Notes under the pieces: model-generated
Told to the model about the DNA's origin: nothing
What the model saw: the letters and a program-made list of their open reading frames with translations, nothing else
The model's database searches: none
Shown: in pieces, positions 27,779-36,881 of the stretch
Layout: every line of letters begins with the position of its first letter
Position numbering within the stretch: position 1 is the first letter of the stretch
Assembly: GCF_000092845.1 (NCBI RefSeq)
Contig: NC_014150.1
Location: 930,001 to 994,000, forward strand
Direction: 5' to 3'
Length of the DNA stretch: 64,000 nt
DNA from: Brachyspira murdochii DSM 12563
Lineage (GTDB): Bacteria; Spirochaetota; Brachyspiria; Brachyspirales; Brachyspiraceae
Made by a program: the position numbers and the translations under genes

Positions 27779-28591
27779 ATGAATAAATTATACTTGATAA
27801 TACTGTGTTTTATTACATTTGTATCATGCTCTAACAGTAAAATAAATTGGGAAGATGATTTTGATAAAGCTATAGAAAAATCAAAATCTGAAAACAAACC
27901 GATTATGATGGACATTTATACCGATTGGTGCGGTGCATGCAAGGAAATGGATAAAACTACTTTTAAAAATAAAGAAGTATCAGATTATACAACAAATTTC
28001 ATTGCATTAAAATTCAATCCAGAAAAATCATCAAATGGAGATGCTTTATTAAAAAAATACAATATACCCGGATTTCCTACAATGCTTTTTATGAACAGCG
28101 ATGGTTTTGTTATAAAAAGAATAATTGGATATATAGAAAGCGATGAATTAATAAATGAAATGAGCAGTATAAAACAAAAAGAAGAAAATATAAAAAATGC
28201 TTTTAAAGATGATACACCCAGCATAGAAAAACTTGATATATATATAGACTCAGGATATGCTAAAGAGTCTTCAGATATGTACGATATTTTATTTAAAGAA
28301 AATAAAATACCTGAGGATAGTATAACTAAATATATGTCAAAAATTGCTGTTATGCTTTTAGATAATGATGATTATGAAAACGGTATGAGATATTTTAATG
28401 AAATCATTGATAAATATAATAATCAAAAGGAAGTTTATATAGCACATTATTATAAAGCACTCGATATGATAATTAATAACGGGCAAACTAATGAAGGAAT
28501 AAAATATATAGAAAACCTTACTAATGAAGCACCTGAAGATATAAAAGAACAATATATAAATTTAATAGATTATTTTAATTTAAGCGAATAA
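27779..28591 (+). CDS. Thioredoxin-like lipoprotein with TPR-like tail (WCGAC)
   Basis: 270 residues from the second of two adjacent ATGs (AAGGA six bases upstream). A lipoprotein signal ends at Cys17 (TFVSC). The thioredoxin fold follows, with the redox pair Cys51/Cys54 in TDWCGAC and the cis-proline in GFPTM. Residues 150-270 are helical, TPR-like. It probably acts outside the inner membrane in thiol reduction or disulfide handling. The next gene is a paralogue with a different active-site pair. Confidence 0.85.
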   Translation: MNKLYLIILCFITFVSCSNSKINWEDDFDKAIEKSKSENKPIMMDIYTDWCGACKEMDKTTFKNKEVSDYTTNFIALKFNPEKSSNGDALLKKYNIPGFPTMLFMNSDGFVIKRIIGYIESDELINEMSSIKQKEENIKNAFKDDTPSIEKLDIYIDSGYAKESSDMYDILFKENKIPEDSITKYMSKIAVMLLDNDDYENGMRYFNEIIDKYNNQKEVYIAHYYKALDMIINNGQTNEGIKYIENLTNEAPEDIKEQYINLIDYFNLSE

Positions 28592-28642
28592 TATTATTTT
28601 AAAAAAAAACTTTAAAATAAAATTAATAAATGGAGTCTAATT

Positions 28643-29467
28643 ATGAATAAAAAAATATTGATTGTATTAATAACTGTATTATCTGTTGTAGCATGCAATA
28701 AAGCCAATGCTGAAATAAAATGGGAAAAAGATTTAGCTTCAGCAATGAAAAAAGCAAAAGAAAAAAACCTTCCTATAATGATAGATGTTTATACTGATTG
28801 GTGTACTTGGTGTAAGGAACTTGATAAAAATACTTATGCCAATAAAGAAGTTATAGATATGGCTAAAAAAATGGTATCTGTAAAATTAAATCCGGAAACC
28901 TCAGAAGAAGGTGCTGAAATAGCTCAGAGATACGGAGTTCAGGGATTTCCTACGATATTATTTATAAGTGCTGACGGCTTTGTATTAGAAAATATAGGCG
29001 GATATGTTGAAGGTGAAAAATTTGTACCTTACATGAAAAATGCTATAGAAAAGCTAAATAAAATTAATATAGTTTTAGCAAGTAAAGAGCCTAGTTTGGA
29101 AAAACTTGATTTGTATTTAGAATCTGGAAATGAAGAAGAGGCAAAAAAAATATATGATGTTTTAATGGATAGAAAAGCTATATCTAATGAAGCTATGCCT
29201 AAATATTTGCTTGGTTTTGGTCTTATAAAGGCACAGAAAAGAGATTATGAAAAAGCAAATGAATATTTTGATAATATAATAAAAAACTATCCTAAATCAG
29301 AAGAAGTTTATGTGGCTCATTATTATAAAGTTGTAATTATGGCATTAGCTGGAGAAAAAGACGAACCTAAAAAATACTTAGAAAAATTGATTGATGACCC
29401 TAAAGTTCCTGCTAATATGAAAGCTCAGTACGAGAGTCTGCTTTCTTATATTAATGAAAAAAATTAA
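28643..29467 (+). CDS. Thioredoxin-like lipoprotein with TPR-like tail (WCTWC)
   Basis: 274 residues. Lipoprotein signal to Cys18 (VVAC), thioredoxin fold with Cys54/Cys57 in TDWCTWC and cis-proline in GFPTI, then a helical TPR-like tail. It is a tandem duplicate of the preceding gene along its whole length, 51 bases away, so both share an operon that ends in the terminator at 29502. Middle residues of the CXXC differ (Gly-Ala against Thr-Trp), which suggests different redox potentials or partners (inference). Confidence 0.88.
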   Translation: MNKKILIVLITVLSVVACNKANAEIKWEKDLASAMKKAKEKNLPIMIDVYTDWCTWCKELDKNTYANKEVIDMAKKMVSVKLNPETSEEGAEIAQRYGVQGFPTILFISADGFVLENIGGYVEGEKFVPYMKNAIEKLNKINIVLASKEPSLEKLDLYLESGNEEEAKKIYDVLMDRKAISNEAMPKYLLGFGLIKAQKRDYEKANEYFDNIIKNYPKSEEVYVAHYYKVVIMALAGEKDEPKKYLEKLIDDPKVPANMKAQYESLLSYINEKN

Positions 29468-29501
29468 TTGATTGTTTGAGTTTTATAATATTTTCTTTAA
29501 T

Positions 29502-29533
29502 AGAGATGTTTTTTATAAAGCATCTCTTTTTTT
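29502..29533 (+). terminator. Terminator after the thioredoxin-like pair
   Basis: AGAGATG pairs with CATCTCT, extended by T-A pairs, followed by a run of seven or more T. Confidence 0.85.
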
Positions 29534-29578
29534 GTATAAAAATTATACTTTAGAATTTTTAAATTAGTTAAGCAAACT

Positions 29579-29607
29579 TTGACAATTTATTCTTATTTTA
29601 GTATAAT
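29579..29607 (+). promoter_or_regulatory. Consensus promoter fused to the start of the Rpn-type gene
   Basis: TTGACA (29579-29584), 17-base spacer, TATAAT (29602-29607). The ATG is at 29614, so transcription should begin at or within a base of the start codon, giving a leaderless mRNA. Confidence 0.8.
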
Positions 29608-29613
29608 ATATTT

Positions 29614-30510
29614 ATGAAAAAGAAATTAAATACTAAACAAATAAAATATTTTAATCCTTTGAATGATTATTTTATAAGATATCTATTTACTGACAAAGGA
29701 AGCAGTGAAACTATACTTTTGGACTTTATCAATTCTATAATGATTAATGCTAATATGAAGACTTTTCGTTCTGTGGAGATACTAACACCTTTTAACTTTA
29801 AGAAGAACAAGAATTTGAAAGAGACAATAGTTGATGTTAAGTGTATTACTCAAAATGGATCTGTTGTTATTATAGAAATTCAGCTTCAAGGCAATTCAAG
29901 ATTTCCAGAACGTATACTTTATTACTGGGCTGCTAATTACAGTAAATTATTAAAACATGGAGAAAGATACGATGAATTAACTCCAGTAATAAGTATCAAT
30001 CTTCTTAATTTCAATTTAGATAAAACAAAGAATATACATTCCTGTTATATGCTTTATGAAATGAATAATAAAAAGTTATTAACTGATCATTTGCAAATAC
30101 ATATAATAGAGTTAAAAAAGTTCAAGAAAAATTCTTTATCTAAAGATTTAAATTATTGGCTCAAAATATTCACAAGTAAAAATTTGGAGGCGTCTATGTC
30201 TGAAATAGTAAAAGAAAAACCTATAATGGAAGAGGTGCAGAAAAAATACAATAATTTTGTAAAAAGCAGATTGATGATGATGGAATATGAGAAAAAAGAG
30301 GCTTATTTATATGGTAATCAAATAATGCTTGATGAAGAGAGAAGATTAGGAATAGAAGAAGGTATAAAAGAAGGTATAGAACAGGGTATAGAACAGGGCG
30401 AAATAAATAAGGCAAAAAGCATAGCATTAAAACTTAAAAATATGAATATGGATAATAAAGAAATAGCAAAAATAACTGGACTGAGTTTAGAGGATATAGA
30501 AAAGCTGTAA
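29614..30510 (+). CDS. Rpn-family PD-(D/E)XK nuclease / putative transposase
   Basis: 298 residues. The N-terminal start NPLNDYFIRYLFTDKGSSE and the core D74 ... E88-x-Q90 (VDVK, then VVIIEIQLQG) are the signature of the Rpn / PF12784 group. Its members are recombination-promoting nucleases that often occur in many copies in a genome. The C-terminus has the typical GIEQGIEQG repeats and a short KEIAKITGLSLEDIEKL helix-turn-helix-like tail. No Shine-Dalgarno is present and the promoter indicates leaderless expression. No terminal inverted repeats are seen, so it is not clearly mobile. A glycosyltransferase gene follows after 3 bases. Confidence 0.88.
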   Translation: MKKKLNTKQIKYFNPLNDYFIRYLFTDKGSSETILLDFINSIMINANMKTFRSVEILTPFNFKKNKNLKETIVDVKCITQNGSVVIIEIQLQGNSRFPERILYYWAANYSKLLKHGERYDELTPVISINLLNFNLDKTKNIHSCYMLYEMNNKKLLTDHLQIHIIELKKFKKNSLSKDLNYWLKIFTSKNLEASMSEIVKEKPIMEEVQKKYNNFVKSRLMMMEYEKKEAYLYGNQIMLDEERRLGIEEGIKEGIEQGIEQGEINKAKSIALKLKNMNMDNKEIAKITGLSLEDIEKL

Positions 30511-30513
30511 AAT

Positions 30514-31518
30514 ATGGTTAGTATAATAATACCTGTTTATAATGTTTCAAATTATTTGAAAACTTGTTTAGAAAGCATTATTAATCAAACCTATAAAGAT
30601 TTGGAAATAATATGTATCAATGACGGTTCTACTGATAATTCTCTTGAAATATTAAAAGAATATGCTTCTAAAGATAAAAGAATAATAATAATAGATAAAA
30701 AAAATGCAGGTGTATCTGCTGCAAGAAATGACGGTATAGAAAAATCAAGCGGCGAATATATATTTTGTATGGATAGTGATGACTATATAGATAATGATTT
30801 TATTGAAGTTTTTTATAATAATGCTAAAAAAAATAACAGTGATTTAGTAGTATTAAGCACTTTTTGGAACTTGGACAAAAGAGTAAATAAAGATTATCAT
30901 TTAGCACTTCCTACATGGTCAATGTTTATAAAAAAAACAATATTGGATAATTATAAATATTTAAGATATCCTTTAAATGTACAGCCCGGAGAAGACGGTA
31001 TATTTTCGCATGAACTTTTAATGTATACAAAAAATGTTAGTTTTGAATACAGCACTAATTATCATTATGTAAAAAGAGCAGGACAGGATTCTCAAAGGGC
31101 TGTAAAAGAACCTTCTATCTTGGTTAATGCTATACCAAAGTGGTTTGAATTATTAGAAAATTTCTATACTAAATATAATTTCTGGGAAAGTAAGTCATTG
31201 TCTTTTGCTAAATATATAGAAGGAGAAGCATTTTTAGCTTTTAGAACAAAAAACTTTAAAGTAGAAGATGAAAGAAAAGTTTTTGATATTATAAAAAATA
31301 CTTTAAATAAGGTTATAAAAAATATACATAAAGAAGACTATAATAAATATTTTTCCAGAGAGTTTATTATTTTTATAGAGTCAAATACTATTAAAGAGTA
31401 TTACAGCAAAATAAAATATAAATACAATTATATAAGATTTAGAATATTTGATAAAGATGTATCAATACGCTATAGAGAAAACAGATACAAATATTATAAA
31501 AATGATAAAAATATTTAG
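30514..31518 (+). CDS. Family 2 glycosyltransferase
   Basis: 334 residues with a GT-A fold: VSIIIPVYNVSNYLKTCLES at the start, ICINDGSTDNS, and the metal/nucleotide-sugar motif MDSDDYID near residue 90. It transfers a sugar from a nucleotide donor, most likely in surface polysaccharide or glycoprotein synthesis; acceptor unknown. The C-terminal 80 residues are basic (KYKYNYIRFRIFDK), suiting membrane association. It begins only 3 bases after the Rpn-type gene and so may be translated from the same transcript, an unusual pairing. Confidence 0.88.
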   Translation: MVSIIIPVYNVSNYLKTCLESIINQTYKDLEIICINDGSTDNSLEILKEYASKDKRIIIIDKKNAGVSAARNDGIEKSSGEYIFCMDSDDYIDNDFIEVFYNNAKKNNSDLVVLSTFWNLDKRVNKDYHLALPTWSMFIKKTILDNYKYLRYPLNVQPGEDGIFSHELLMYTKNVSFEYSTNYHYVKRAGQDSQRAVKEPSILVNAIPKWFELLENFYTKYNFWESKSLSFAKYIEGEAFLAFRTKNFKVEDERKVFDIIKNTLNKVIKNIHKEDYNKYFSREFIIFIESNTIKEYYSKIKYKYNYIRFRIFDKDVSIRYRENRYKYYKNDKNI

Positions 31519-31635
31519 AATAAATATAATACTTTAATAAAAAATTATTAATCTAATTGAAAAATATAACGAGAATATTTAAATTCAAAAAAATTCTTAA
31601 TTTAGTTATCATATTTATTTTTTTTTATAAAAATC

Positions 31636-31670
31636 AATCCGATAAATAACCTACTAATATCGGGATTTTT
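31636..31670 (+). terminator. Terminator-like hairpin abutting a start codon
   Basis: AATCC-GATA pairs with TATCGGGATT around a 13-base loop and is followed by TTTTT, ending two bases before the ATG at 31673. It could end transcription of the glycosyltransferase unit or control the next gene. Confidence 0.6.
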
Positions 31671-31672
31671 GC

Positions 31673-33262
31673 ATGGAACAAGAGCATAATTTTATAAAAA
31701 ATGATGAAAATTATGAATATGCAAATGAAAAGCCCGCTTCAAATGGTGTTATGTTAACAATAATACTATTCATAGCTGTCATAATAGCTGGAATATGTTT
31801 GTGGATATACAATTCAAATAATGTATCACAAAATAATACCTACTCAAATATAAACAATAATTTTTCTACAAATACAGTAATAAGTAATAAAAATGATATT
31901 CTAAACAGAAATAATATAAAAAAGAACTTAGATTATCTAATGAATATAAAATATGATGAATATATAGCACCCCATATTAATAGTTTTAATTCGTTTTTTG
32001 ATAATAATCAATTTATAAACAGTTTGGATACAAGAACTGTTGTTATTGTTTTTATTTCAGCATTAGCAACAATTATAATAGGAACATTATTATTTAGGGG
32101 AAGTTCTGATAACAAAGAAGATGATGATATAAAAATAAATGATATAAAAAATCCTGACAATGAAGAAAACAGCAAAGAAAATAAGGAAATTTATTCTGAA
32201 GGAATTTCTGACAATAATGATAACAAAATTATTAATACAAATTATGACGGTGATAAACTTGTATTAAAAAATGATTATTATAAATACAATAAAAAAGGAG
32301 ACAATGTTTTTTGGAATGTTGTAAAAAAGAATAAAAACACTGAAGAGAATCTTGATATTAATGAATTATCACTTATGGCTATAAAAGAAGTTGAAAATGG
32401 AAATGATGATAATGCTATAAGTATATATACAAGGATACTAAACTCAAACGATAATAATACAGCCGTATTAAAAAGCAGGGCATTAATATTCAGTAAAAAA
32501 TATCAGGAAACTTCAGATGACAAATATTTTAATGCCGCTTTGAAAGATTATAATAGAATTATAGATATTAATAATTTTAACGAAGAGAGCAATATTGATG
32601 TATTAAAGGACAGATCCGTTCTATATACAAAAAAATATCACTATACAGCCGATGAAAATTATTTTACCCTTGCATTAAATGATTATAACAGAGCAGTTGA
32701 AGATAATAATAATACAGATGATTTAAGCACACTGCTTATATACTCTGATCTTTATAATGAAAAATATAAAAACACAAGCGATAAAAAATATTTTAATATG
32801 TCATTAGATAATTATAATAAGGCATTAAATATTGATAAAGATAACACTTCAATATATATAAACAGAGGCTGGCTATATTTAATAGACTATAAAATAAATA
32901 ATGATATTAAAAGTTTGGATAATGCACAAAAAGACATAGAATACGGACTTAATATTGAAAAGAATAATTTTTATCTTTTAAATAATAAAGGAGTAGCATC
33001 TCTTTATAAATATAAAATAGATAAACAGGTAAAAGATTTAAAAGAATCTGAATATAATTTTTTACAGTCTATAAAAAACAATAAATCAAAGTCTGTACTT
33101 GCAGAAAGCTATTATTATTTATCATTAGTTTATGATGAATATTCAAAACTTACAACAATTACAGCAGAAAAGATGAAAGAGTATACAGAAAAAAGCAATC
33201 ATTATTTAGAAGAGTCAAAAAAATTAGGCTACAAAATATTAAATGCTGAATCAGTAAAATAA
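31673..33262 (+). CDS. Membrane-anchored TPR protein
   Basis: 529 residues. Two hydrophobic helices (about 25-46 and 120-145) flank a low-complexity Asn-rich segment, followed by an Asp/Asn/Glu-rich linker and a C-terminal half (about 230-520) of TPR-type helical hairpins with recurring Y-F-N-x-A-L-x-D-Y-N/R consensus. It is probably an inner-membrane scaffold with a cytoplasmic TPR domain. No ribosome-binding site is seen at the start, which is occupied by a hairpin. Its 3' end lies 4 bases from the convergent hydrolase. Function unknown. Confidence 0.75.
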   Translation: MEQEHNFIKNDENYEYANEKPASNGVMLTIILFIAVIIAGICLWIYNSNNVSQNNTYSNINNNFSTNTVISNKNDILNRNNIKKNLDYLMNIKYDEYIAPHINSFNSFFDNNQFINSLDTRTVVIVFISALATIIIGTLLFRGSSDNKEDDDIKINDIKNPDNEENSKENKEIYSEGISDNNDNKIINTNYDGDKLVLKNDYYKYNKKGDNVFWNVVKKNKNTEENLDINELSLMAIKEVENGNDDNAISIYTRILNSNDNNTAVLKSRALIFSKKYQETSDDKYFNAALKDYNRIIDINNFNEESNIDVLKDRSVLYTKKYHYTADENYFTLALNDYNRAVEDNNNTDDLSTLLIYSDLYNEKYKNTSDKKYFNMSLDNYNKALNIDKDNTSIYINRGWLYLIDYKINNDIKSLDNAQKDIEYGLNIEKNNFYLLNNKGVASLYKYKIDKQVKDLKESEYNFLQSIKNNKSKSVLAESYYYLSLVYDEYSKLTTITAEKMKEYTEKSNHYLEESKKLGYKILNAESVK

Positions 33263-33266
33263 ATAT

Positions 33267-34211
33267 TTACTGCCCGCTAATTCTGCTGCATATTCCTTCT
33301 ACAGTAATATTATATTCATATGTATTTTCTATATTAAGAAGATGTCCTGCATTTTCTATTATAAATATATCTTTATCTGGGGCTTTTATCTGTTTATAAT
33401 ACTCCTGCACTGTTACAGTGGGTACCTGCCAATCATTTTTTCCGCATATAAAAAATATTGGTATATTAAAATTAGTAAATTTACTTGTATCATAATCTAA
33501 TAAATAATATATTATATTTTTGTTTAATGTTAATGGACTAAAATTAAACATATCTTTAAAAGAATATATAGGACTTTGTTTTATAATCTTTTTTAATTTA
33601 TCTTCTCCTTCATAATATCCAGCCAATTTATATTCAGCCTGCACTTCTCTAAAACTCTTAAACAAATCAAAAACGTTATTCTTATTTATATTAAAAGGAT
33701 AATTTTTTAACTTACACATTTTTTCAATATATTTTTTACTTTCATTTTTTTTTACTAAATCAAAACAATAATCAAATCCAGTTTTCTCCCCTACTCTAAA
33801 ATTAACAACCTGCCCCATTCCAATATATGCAGAAACTGCATTAGGATATTTCTTTATAAACTCAATACCTAATACACTTCCAAAAGAATGCCCAAGTAAA
33901 ATAATATACTTTGATTTATATTTTTCTTTTACATAATTAATAGTTTCTTTCAAATCTAATAATAATTTTTCTATTGTTAGATCATTTTCTTTGGATTTAT
34001 TTTTTAACTGAGTTTTTCCAGCCCCTCTTTGATCATAATACACTAAATTATAATTTTGACTTTTTGAATGCATTTTATATAAAAAATAAGCCTCGCTTTC
34101 ACCAGGTCCGCCATGCAGAAATATTAATGACGTATTTGATTTTTTAGGATAATGTATAAAATATTCTTCTATATCATTTATTTTTACATACTCTTCAAAA
34201 AATATATCCAT
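33267..34211 (-). CDS. Alpha/beta hydrolase, prolyl aminopeptidase-like (S33)
   Basis: 314 residues. The oxyanion-hole motif HGGPGE, the nucleophile elbow GHSFGS, an acid in CGKNDWQVP and a histidine in ENAGHLLNIE give a full catalytic triad. YYDQRGAGKT after the first motif is typical of the proline iminopeptidase group. It may cleave N-terminal proline or another small amide or ester. No signal peptide, so cytoplasmic. Confidence 0.82.
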   Translation of the reverse strand: MDIFFEEYVKINDIEEYFIHYPKKSNTSLIFLHGGPGESEAYFLYKMHSKSQNYNLVYYDQRGAGKTQLKNKSKENDLTIEKLLLDLKETINYVKEKYKSKYIILLGHSFGSVLGIEFIKKYPNAVSAYIGMGQVVNFRVGEKTGFDYCFDLVKKNESKKYIEKMCKLKNYPFNINKNNVFDLFKSFREVQAEYKLAGYYEGEDKLKKIIKQSPIYSFKDMFNFSPLTLNKNIIYYLLDYDTSKFTNFNIPIFFICGKNDWQVPTVTVQEYYKQIKAPDKDIFIIENAGHLLNIENTYEYNITVEGICSRISGQ

Positions 34212-34277
34212 AATTATTAACTTTTATTTTGTTATTTTTTATATTATAAATATTTTAATTTTTTTAACATAAAAAGT

Positions 34278-34310
34278 AAAGCCCTATAATAATATTTATT
34301 ATAAGGCTTT
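34278..34310 (-). terminator. Terminator after the GH4 gene
   Basis: AAAGCC-C-TATAATAA arms with TATTATA-A-GGCTTT. It lies between the GH4 stop and the hydrolase start. Confidence 0.75.
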
Positions 34311-34351
34311 ATAACTTTAATTAACTTTTTTTAATATTTAATTATAAAAAA

Positions 34352-35710
34352 TTATTTTAAATAATCCAAATAAGGTTTCTGACAGGATATCATAGTATCA
34401 ATCATATCTTCAGTATTTTTGCATACATTAACAACAGGATTTGCAAGTATAGCCTGCACAGCATATTCTCTTTTTTTATGTATAGCAGCTTCAGCAGTTA
34501 AATCATACACACTTACATAATTTCTTAAAAGCGATAAAAATCCTTTAGGTACATTATTAAGCTTTACCCCTTCAACTTTATTTTTACTAATAACAGCAGG
34601 CACTTCTACAGCTATCCAATTAGGCAAATCTTCTATTAATCCCTCATTTAAAATATTTACAGCCTCTTCTGTATAACTATTGCCTGTAACTATAGCATCA
34701 ATTATACTTGAAGCTCTTTCTTTTACCGTCAGTTCTATTTTAGGCTCAGCTTTAGAAAGAACAGTTCTATATAATTCATAAAAGTCTAATATACCTCTAT
34801 GATCTGAAACGTCCCAAGCCCAAGCTATATACTCACCAAAATGACTGTCTACTGTTATAGGTAAAAGTTTATAATTATCTAATATTACTTTTAAAAGTCT
34901 TCTATCTGCCCATATAAACTCGCCTTTAAGTTTCTCTTCTATTGAATGATCAAAGTTTTCTGTTTTTGAAAAGCTGTTATTTTCTTTAGCATATTTTAAT
35001 AAATCACTATATCCTACCTCATGTTCAAAATATCCATAGGCATTTTTTAATACATCAGGATATAAATCTTTTCCCGTTTTTTTATCTTTTATTTCTAATA
35101 AACAGCTGAAATGATTTAATCCTCCAGCTTTAATTTCAAAATCTTCATAATTCATTCTAAGAATTTTTGGAAGCCATTTATGAAGCCAGCCTATTTCATG
35201 GCACATACCTATAAACTTGGCATCTGGATAGGCTCTTTTTACAGCAGTACATATAGCAGTCATAGGATTAGAAAAATTAAATATATAGGCATTAGGACAT
35301 ATATCAATAGCATCTTTTACTATATCAAGCACAGAGGGTATAATTCTTAAAGAGTGAAATACTCCTCCAGCTCCTCCATTTTCTCCATAAACTTGATGAA
35401 TACCATACTGCATAGGTATTTTCCAATCCTGATCCCATAATTGAAATCGGTCTCCCACTTCTATAGAACTTATGATAAAATCAGCATTCTTAAAAGCTTC
35501 TTTTCTTTCTGTAGAGGCATCAACAGTAAAATTTAATTTATTTGCTTCTATAAAAACTTTAACATAATCATATACTTTTTTTAAAGCATCAGGATTAATA
35601 TCAAGCAATGTTATATGAGAGCCTTCTAATGATTTAGTAGAGAAAATATCTCCAAGCATATCGCATCCGAACTGTGCACTTCCTGCACCAACTAAAACAA
35701 ATTTAATCAT
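34352..35710 (-). CDS. Family 4 glycoside hydrolase (alpha-glucosidase / galacturonidase type)
   Basis: 452 residues. GH4 enzymes use NAD+ and a divalent metal to cleave glycosides by a redox-elimination route. Visible are the dinucleotide-binding GAGSAQF at 8-14, the substrate segment NFSNPM at 145-150, and the metal cysteine and histidine C170-H171 (MCHEIGW). The start YGENGGAGG further supports the AglA/LplD-like branch rather than 6-phospho-alpha-glucosidases, though the substrate is not certain. No sugar transporter lies next to it. Confidence 0.88.
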   Translation of the reverse strand: MIKFVLVGAGSAQFGCDMLGDIFSTKSLEGSHITLLDINPDALKKVYDYVKVFIEANKLNFTVDASTERKEAFKNADFIISSIEVGDRFQLWDQDWKIPMQYGIHQVYGENGGAGGVFHSLRIIPSVLDIVKDAIDICPNAYIFNFSNPMTAICTAVKRAYPDAKFIGMCHEIGWLHKWLPKILRMNYEDFEIKAGGLNHFSCLLEIKDKKTGKDLYPDVLKNAYGYFEHEVGYSDLLKYAKENNSFSKTENFDHSIEEKLKGEFIWADRRLLKVILDNYKLLPITVDSHFGEYIAWAWDVSDHRGILDFYELYRTVLSKAEPKIELTVKERASSIIDAIVTGNSYTEEAVNILNEGLIEDLPNWIAVEVPAVISKNKVEGVKLNNVPKGFLSLLRNYVSVYDLTAEAAIHKKREYAVQAILANPVVNVCKNTEDMIDTMISCQKPYLDYLK

Positions 35711-35769
35711 TTATAATTCCTTAATAATAAAATAATCATAGATTGTTTTTATTTTAATTATTGCTTTAT

Positions 35770-36801
35770 TTAAATATAATTAAGTTTTCCGTAAGTAATT
35801 TTTTTATGTAAACTTATAGCCTCCGAATCAGTAAGATGTGCTACATAATCTTTAACAAGTTCTTCATCGCTTTTATAAGGAATATCAGCTTTTTTAAATA
35901 AATTGTCTTCTTCTATTATTTCTTTATGTTTTAATAAATATTCAAATATAGTAGATATAATTCTATTAACTCTCTCTACATCTTCAAGTATAGCCTTGCT
36001 TTCATAGACAGTTTTAAACATAAAAGCCCTCAAATCATTAATAGCCTTTAAAACTTTCTCATCAATATCTATTTCCATTTTCTCCATGCTTGCTTCTATT
36101 ACACCCATAATCATAGTATCAGCTCTCTCTCCGTATGTAGTGCCTAATATTTTGATAATATCTTTAGGCAAATCCTCATATTTAAGAAGTCCGTATCTAA
36201 TAGCATCATCAACATCATGATTGGCATATGCTATAGTATCTGATATCCTTACAATCATACCTTCATTTGTAGAAGGACCAGAAGAATCTGCAATAAGTTT
36301 TCCATTTTTTCCTTTTGTATGCTTTATAATTCCATCTCTTACCTCAAAACTTAAATTAAGCCCCTTGCCTTTTTCTAAATGCTCAACTACTCTTAAAGAA
36401 TGAGAAGAATGATGAAAACCTTTGAAATATTTTGATATAGCCTTCTCACCTGCATGTCCGAAAGGAGAATGTCCCAAATCATGACCAAATGCAATAGCTT
36501 CTGTTAAATCTTCATTAAGTCTTAATGCCCTTGCTATGCTTCTTGCTATCTGCATAACTTCAAGTGTATGTGTAAGCCTAGTTCTAAAATCGCCTACCGA
36601 AAGCATTATAACCTGTGCTTTATCTTTAAGACGTCTAAAATATTCACTATGTACTATTCTGTCTCTGTCTTGCATATAAATTGTTCTTATATCATCTTTT
36701 TCTCTCGGGTATACTGTTCCTTTGCTTTCAGATGAAAACGCTGCGGCTTTAGATAAAAAAGATTTTTCTCTGGTTTCTATATCAAGTCTTATTGTTCTCA
36801 A
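35770..36801 (-). CDS. dgt: dGTP triphosphohydrolase-like HD-domain protein
   Basis: 343 residues from a TTG start with AAGGA seven bases upstream; no nearby in-frame ATG competes. HD-domain metal ligands appear as HSEYFRRLKDKAQV, RLTHTLEV and FGHDLGHSPFGHAGE. The enzyme hydrolyses dNTPs to deoxynucleoside and triphosphate, a check on nucleotide pools. Length and motif order match the shorter deoxyguanosinetriphosphate triphosphohydrolase-like group. Confidence 0.93.
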   Translation of the reverse strand: MRTIRLDIETREKSFLSKAAAFSSESKGTVYPREKDDIRTIYMQDRDRIVHSEYFRRLKDKAQVIMLSVGDFRTRLTHTLEVMQIARSIARALRLNEDLTEAIAFGHDLGHSPFGHAGEKAISKYFKGFHHSSHSLRVVEHLEKGKGLNLSFEVRDGIIKHTKGKNGKLIADSSGPSTNEGMIVRISDTIAYANHDVDDAIRYGLLKYEDLPKDIIKILGTTYGERADTMIMGVIEASMEKMEIDIDEKVLKAINDLRAFMFKTVYESKAILEDVERVNRIISTIFEYLLKHKEIIEEDNLFKKADIPYKSDEELVKDYVAHLTDSEAISLHKKITYGKLNYI

Positions 36802-36881
36802 AATATTTTCCTTAAATAAAGAGTAATTATAATTATGTTAATAATAAATCAATTAATGAAAAAAAACAATAATATAAAAAA

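Noticed and set aside
29614-30510. Complete insertion sequence at the Rpn-type gene
   Set aside because: No terminal inverted repeats or target duplications could be found around it.
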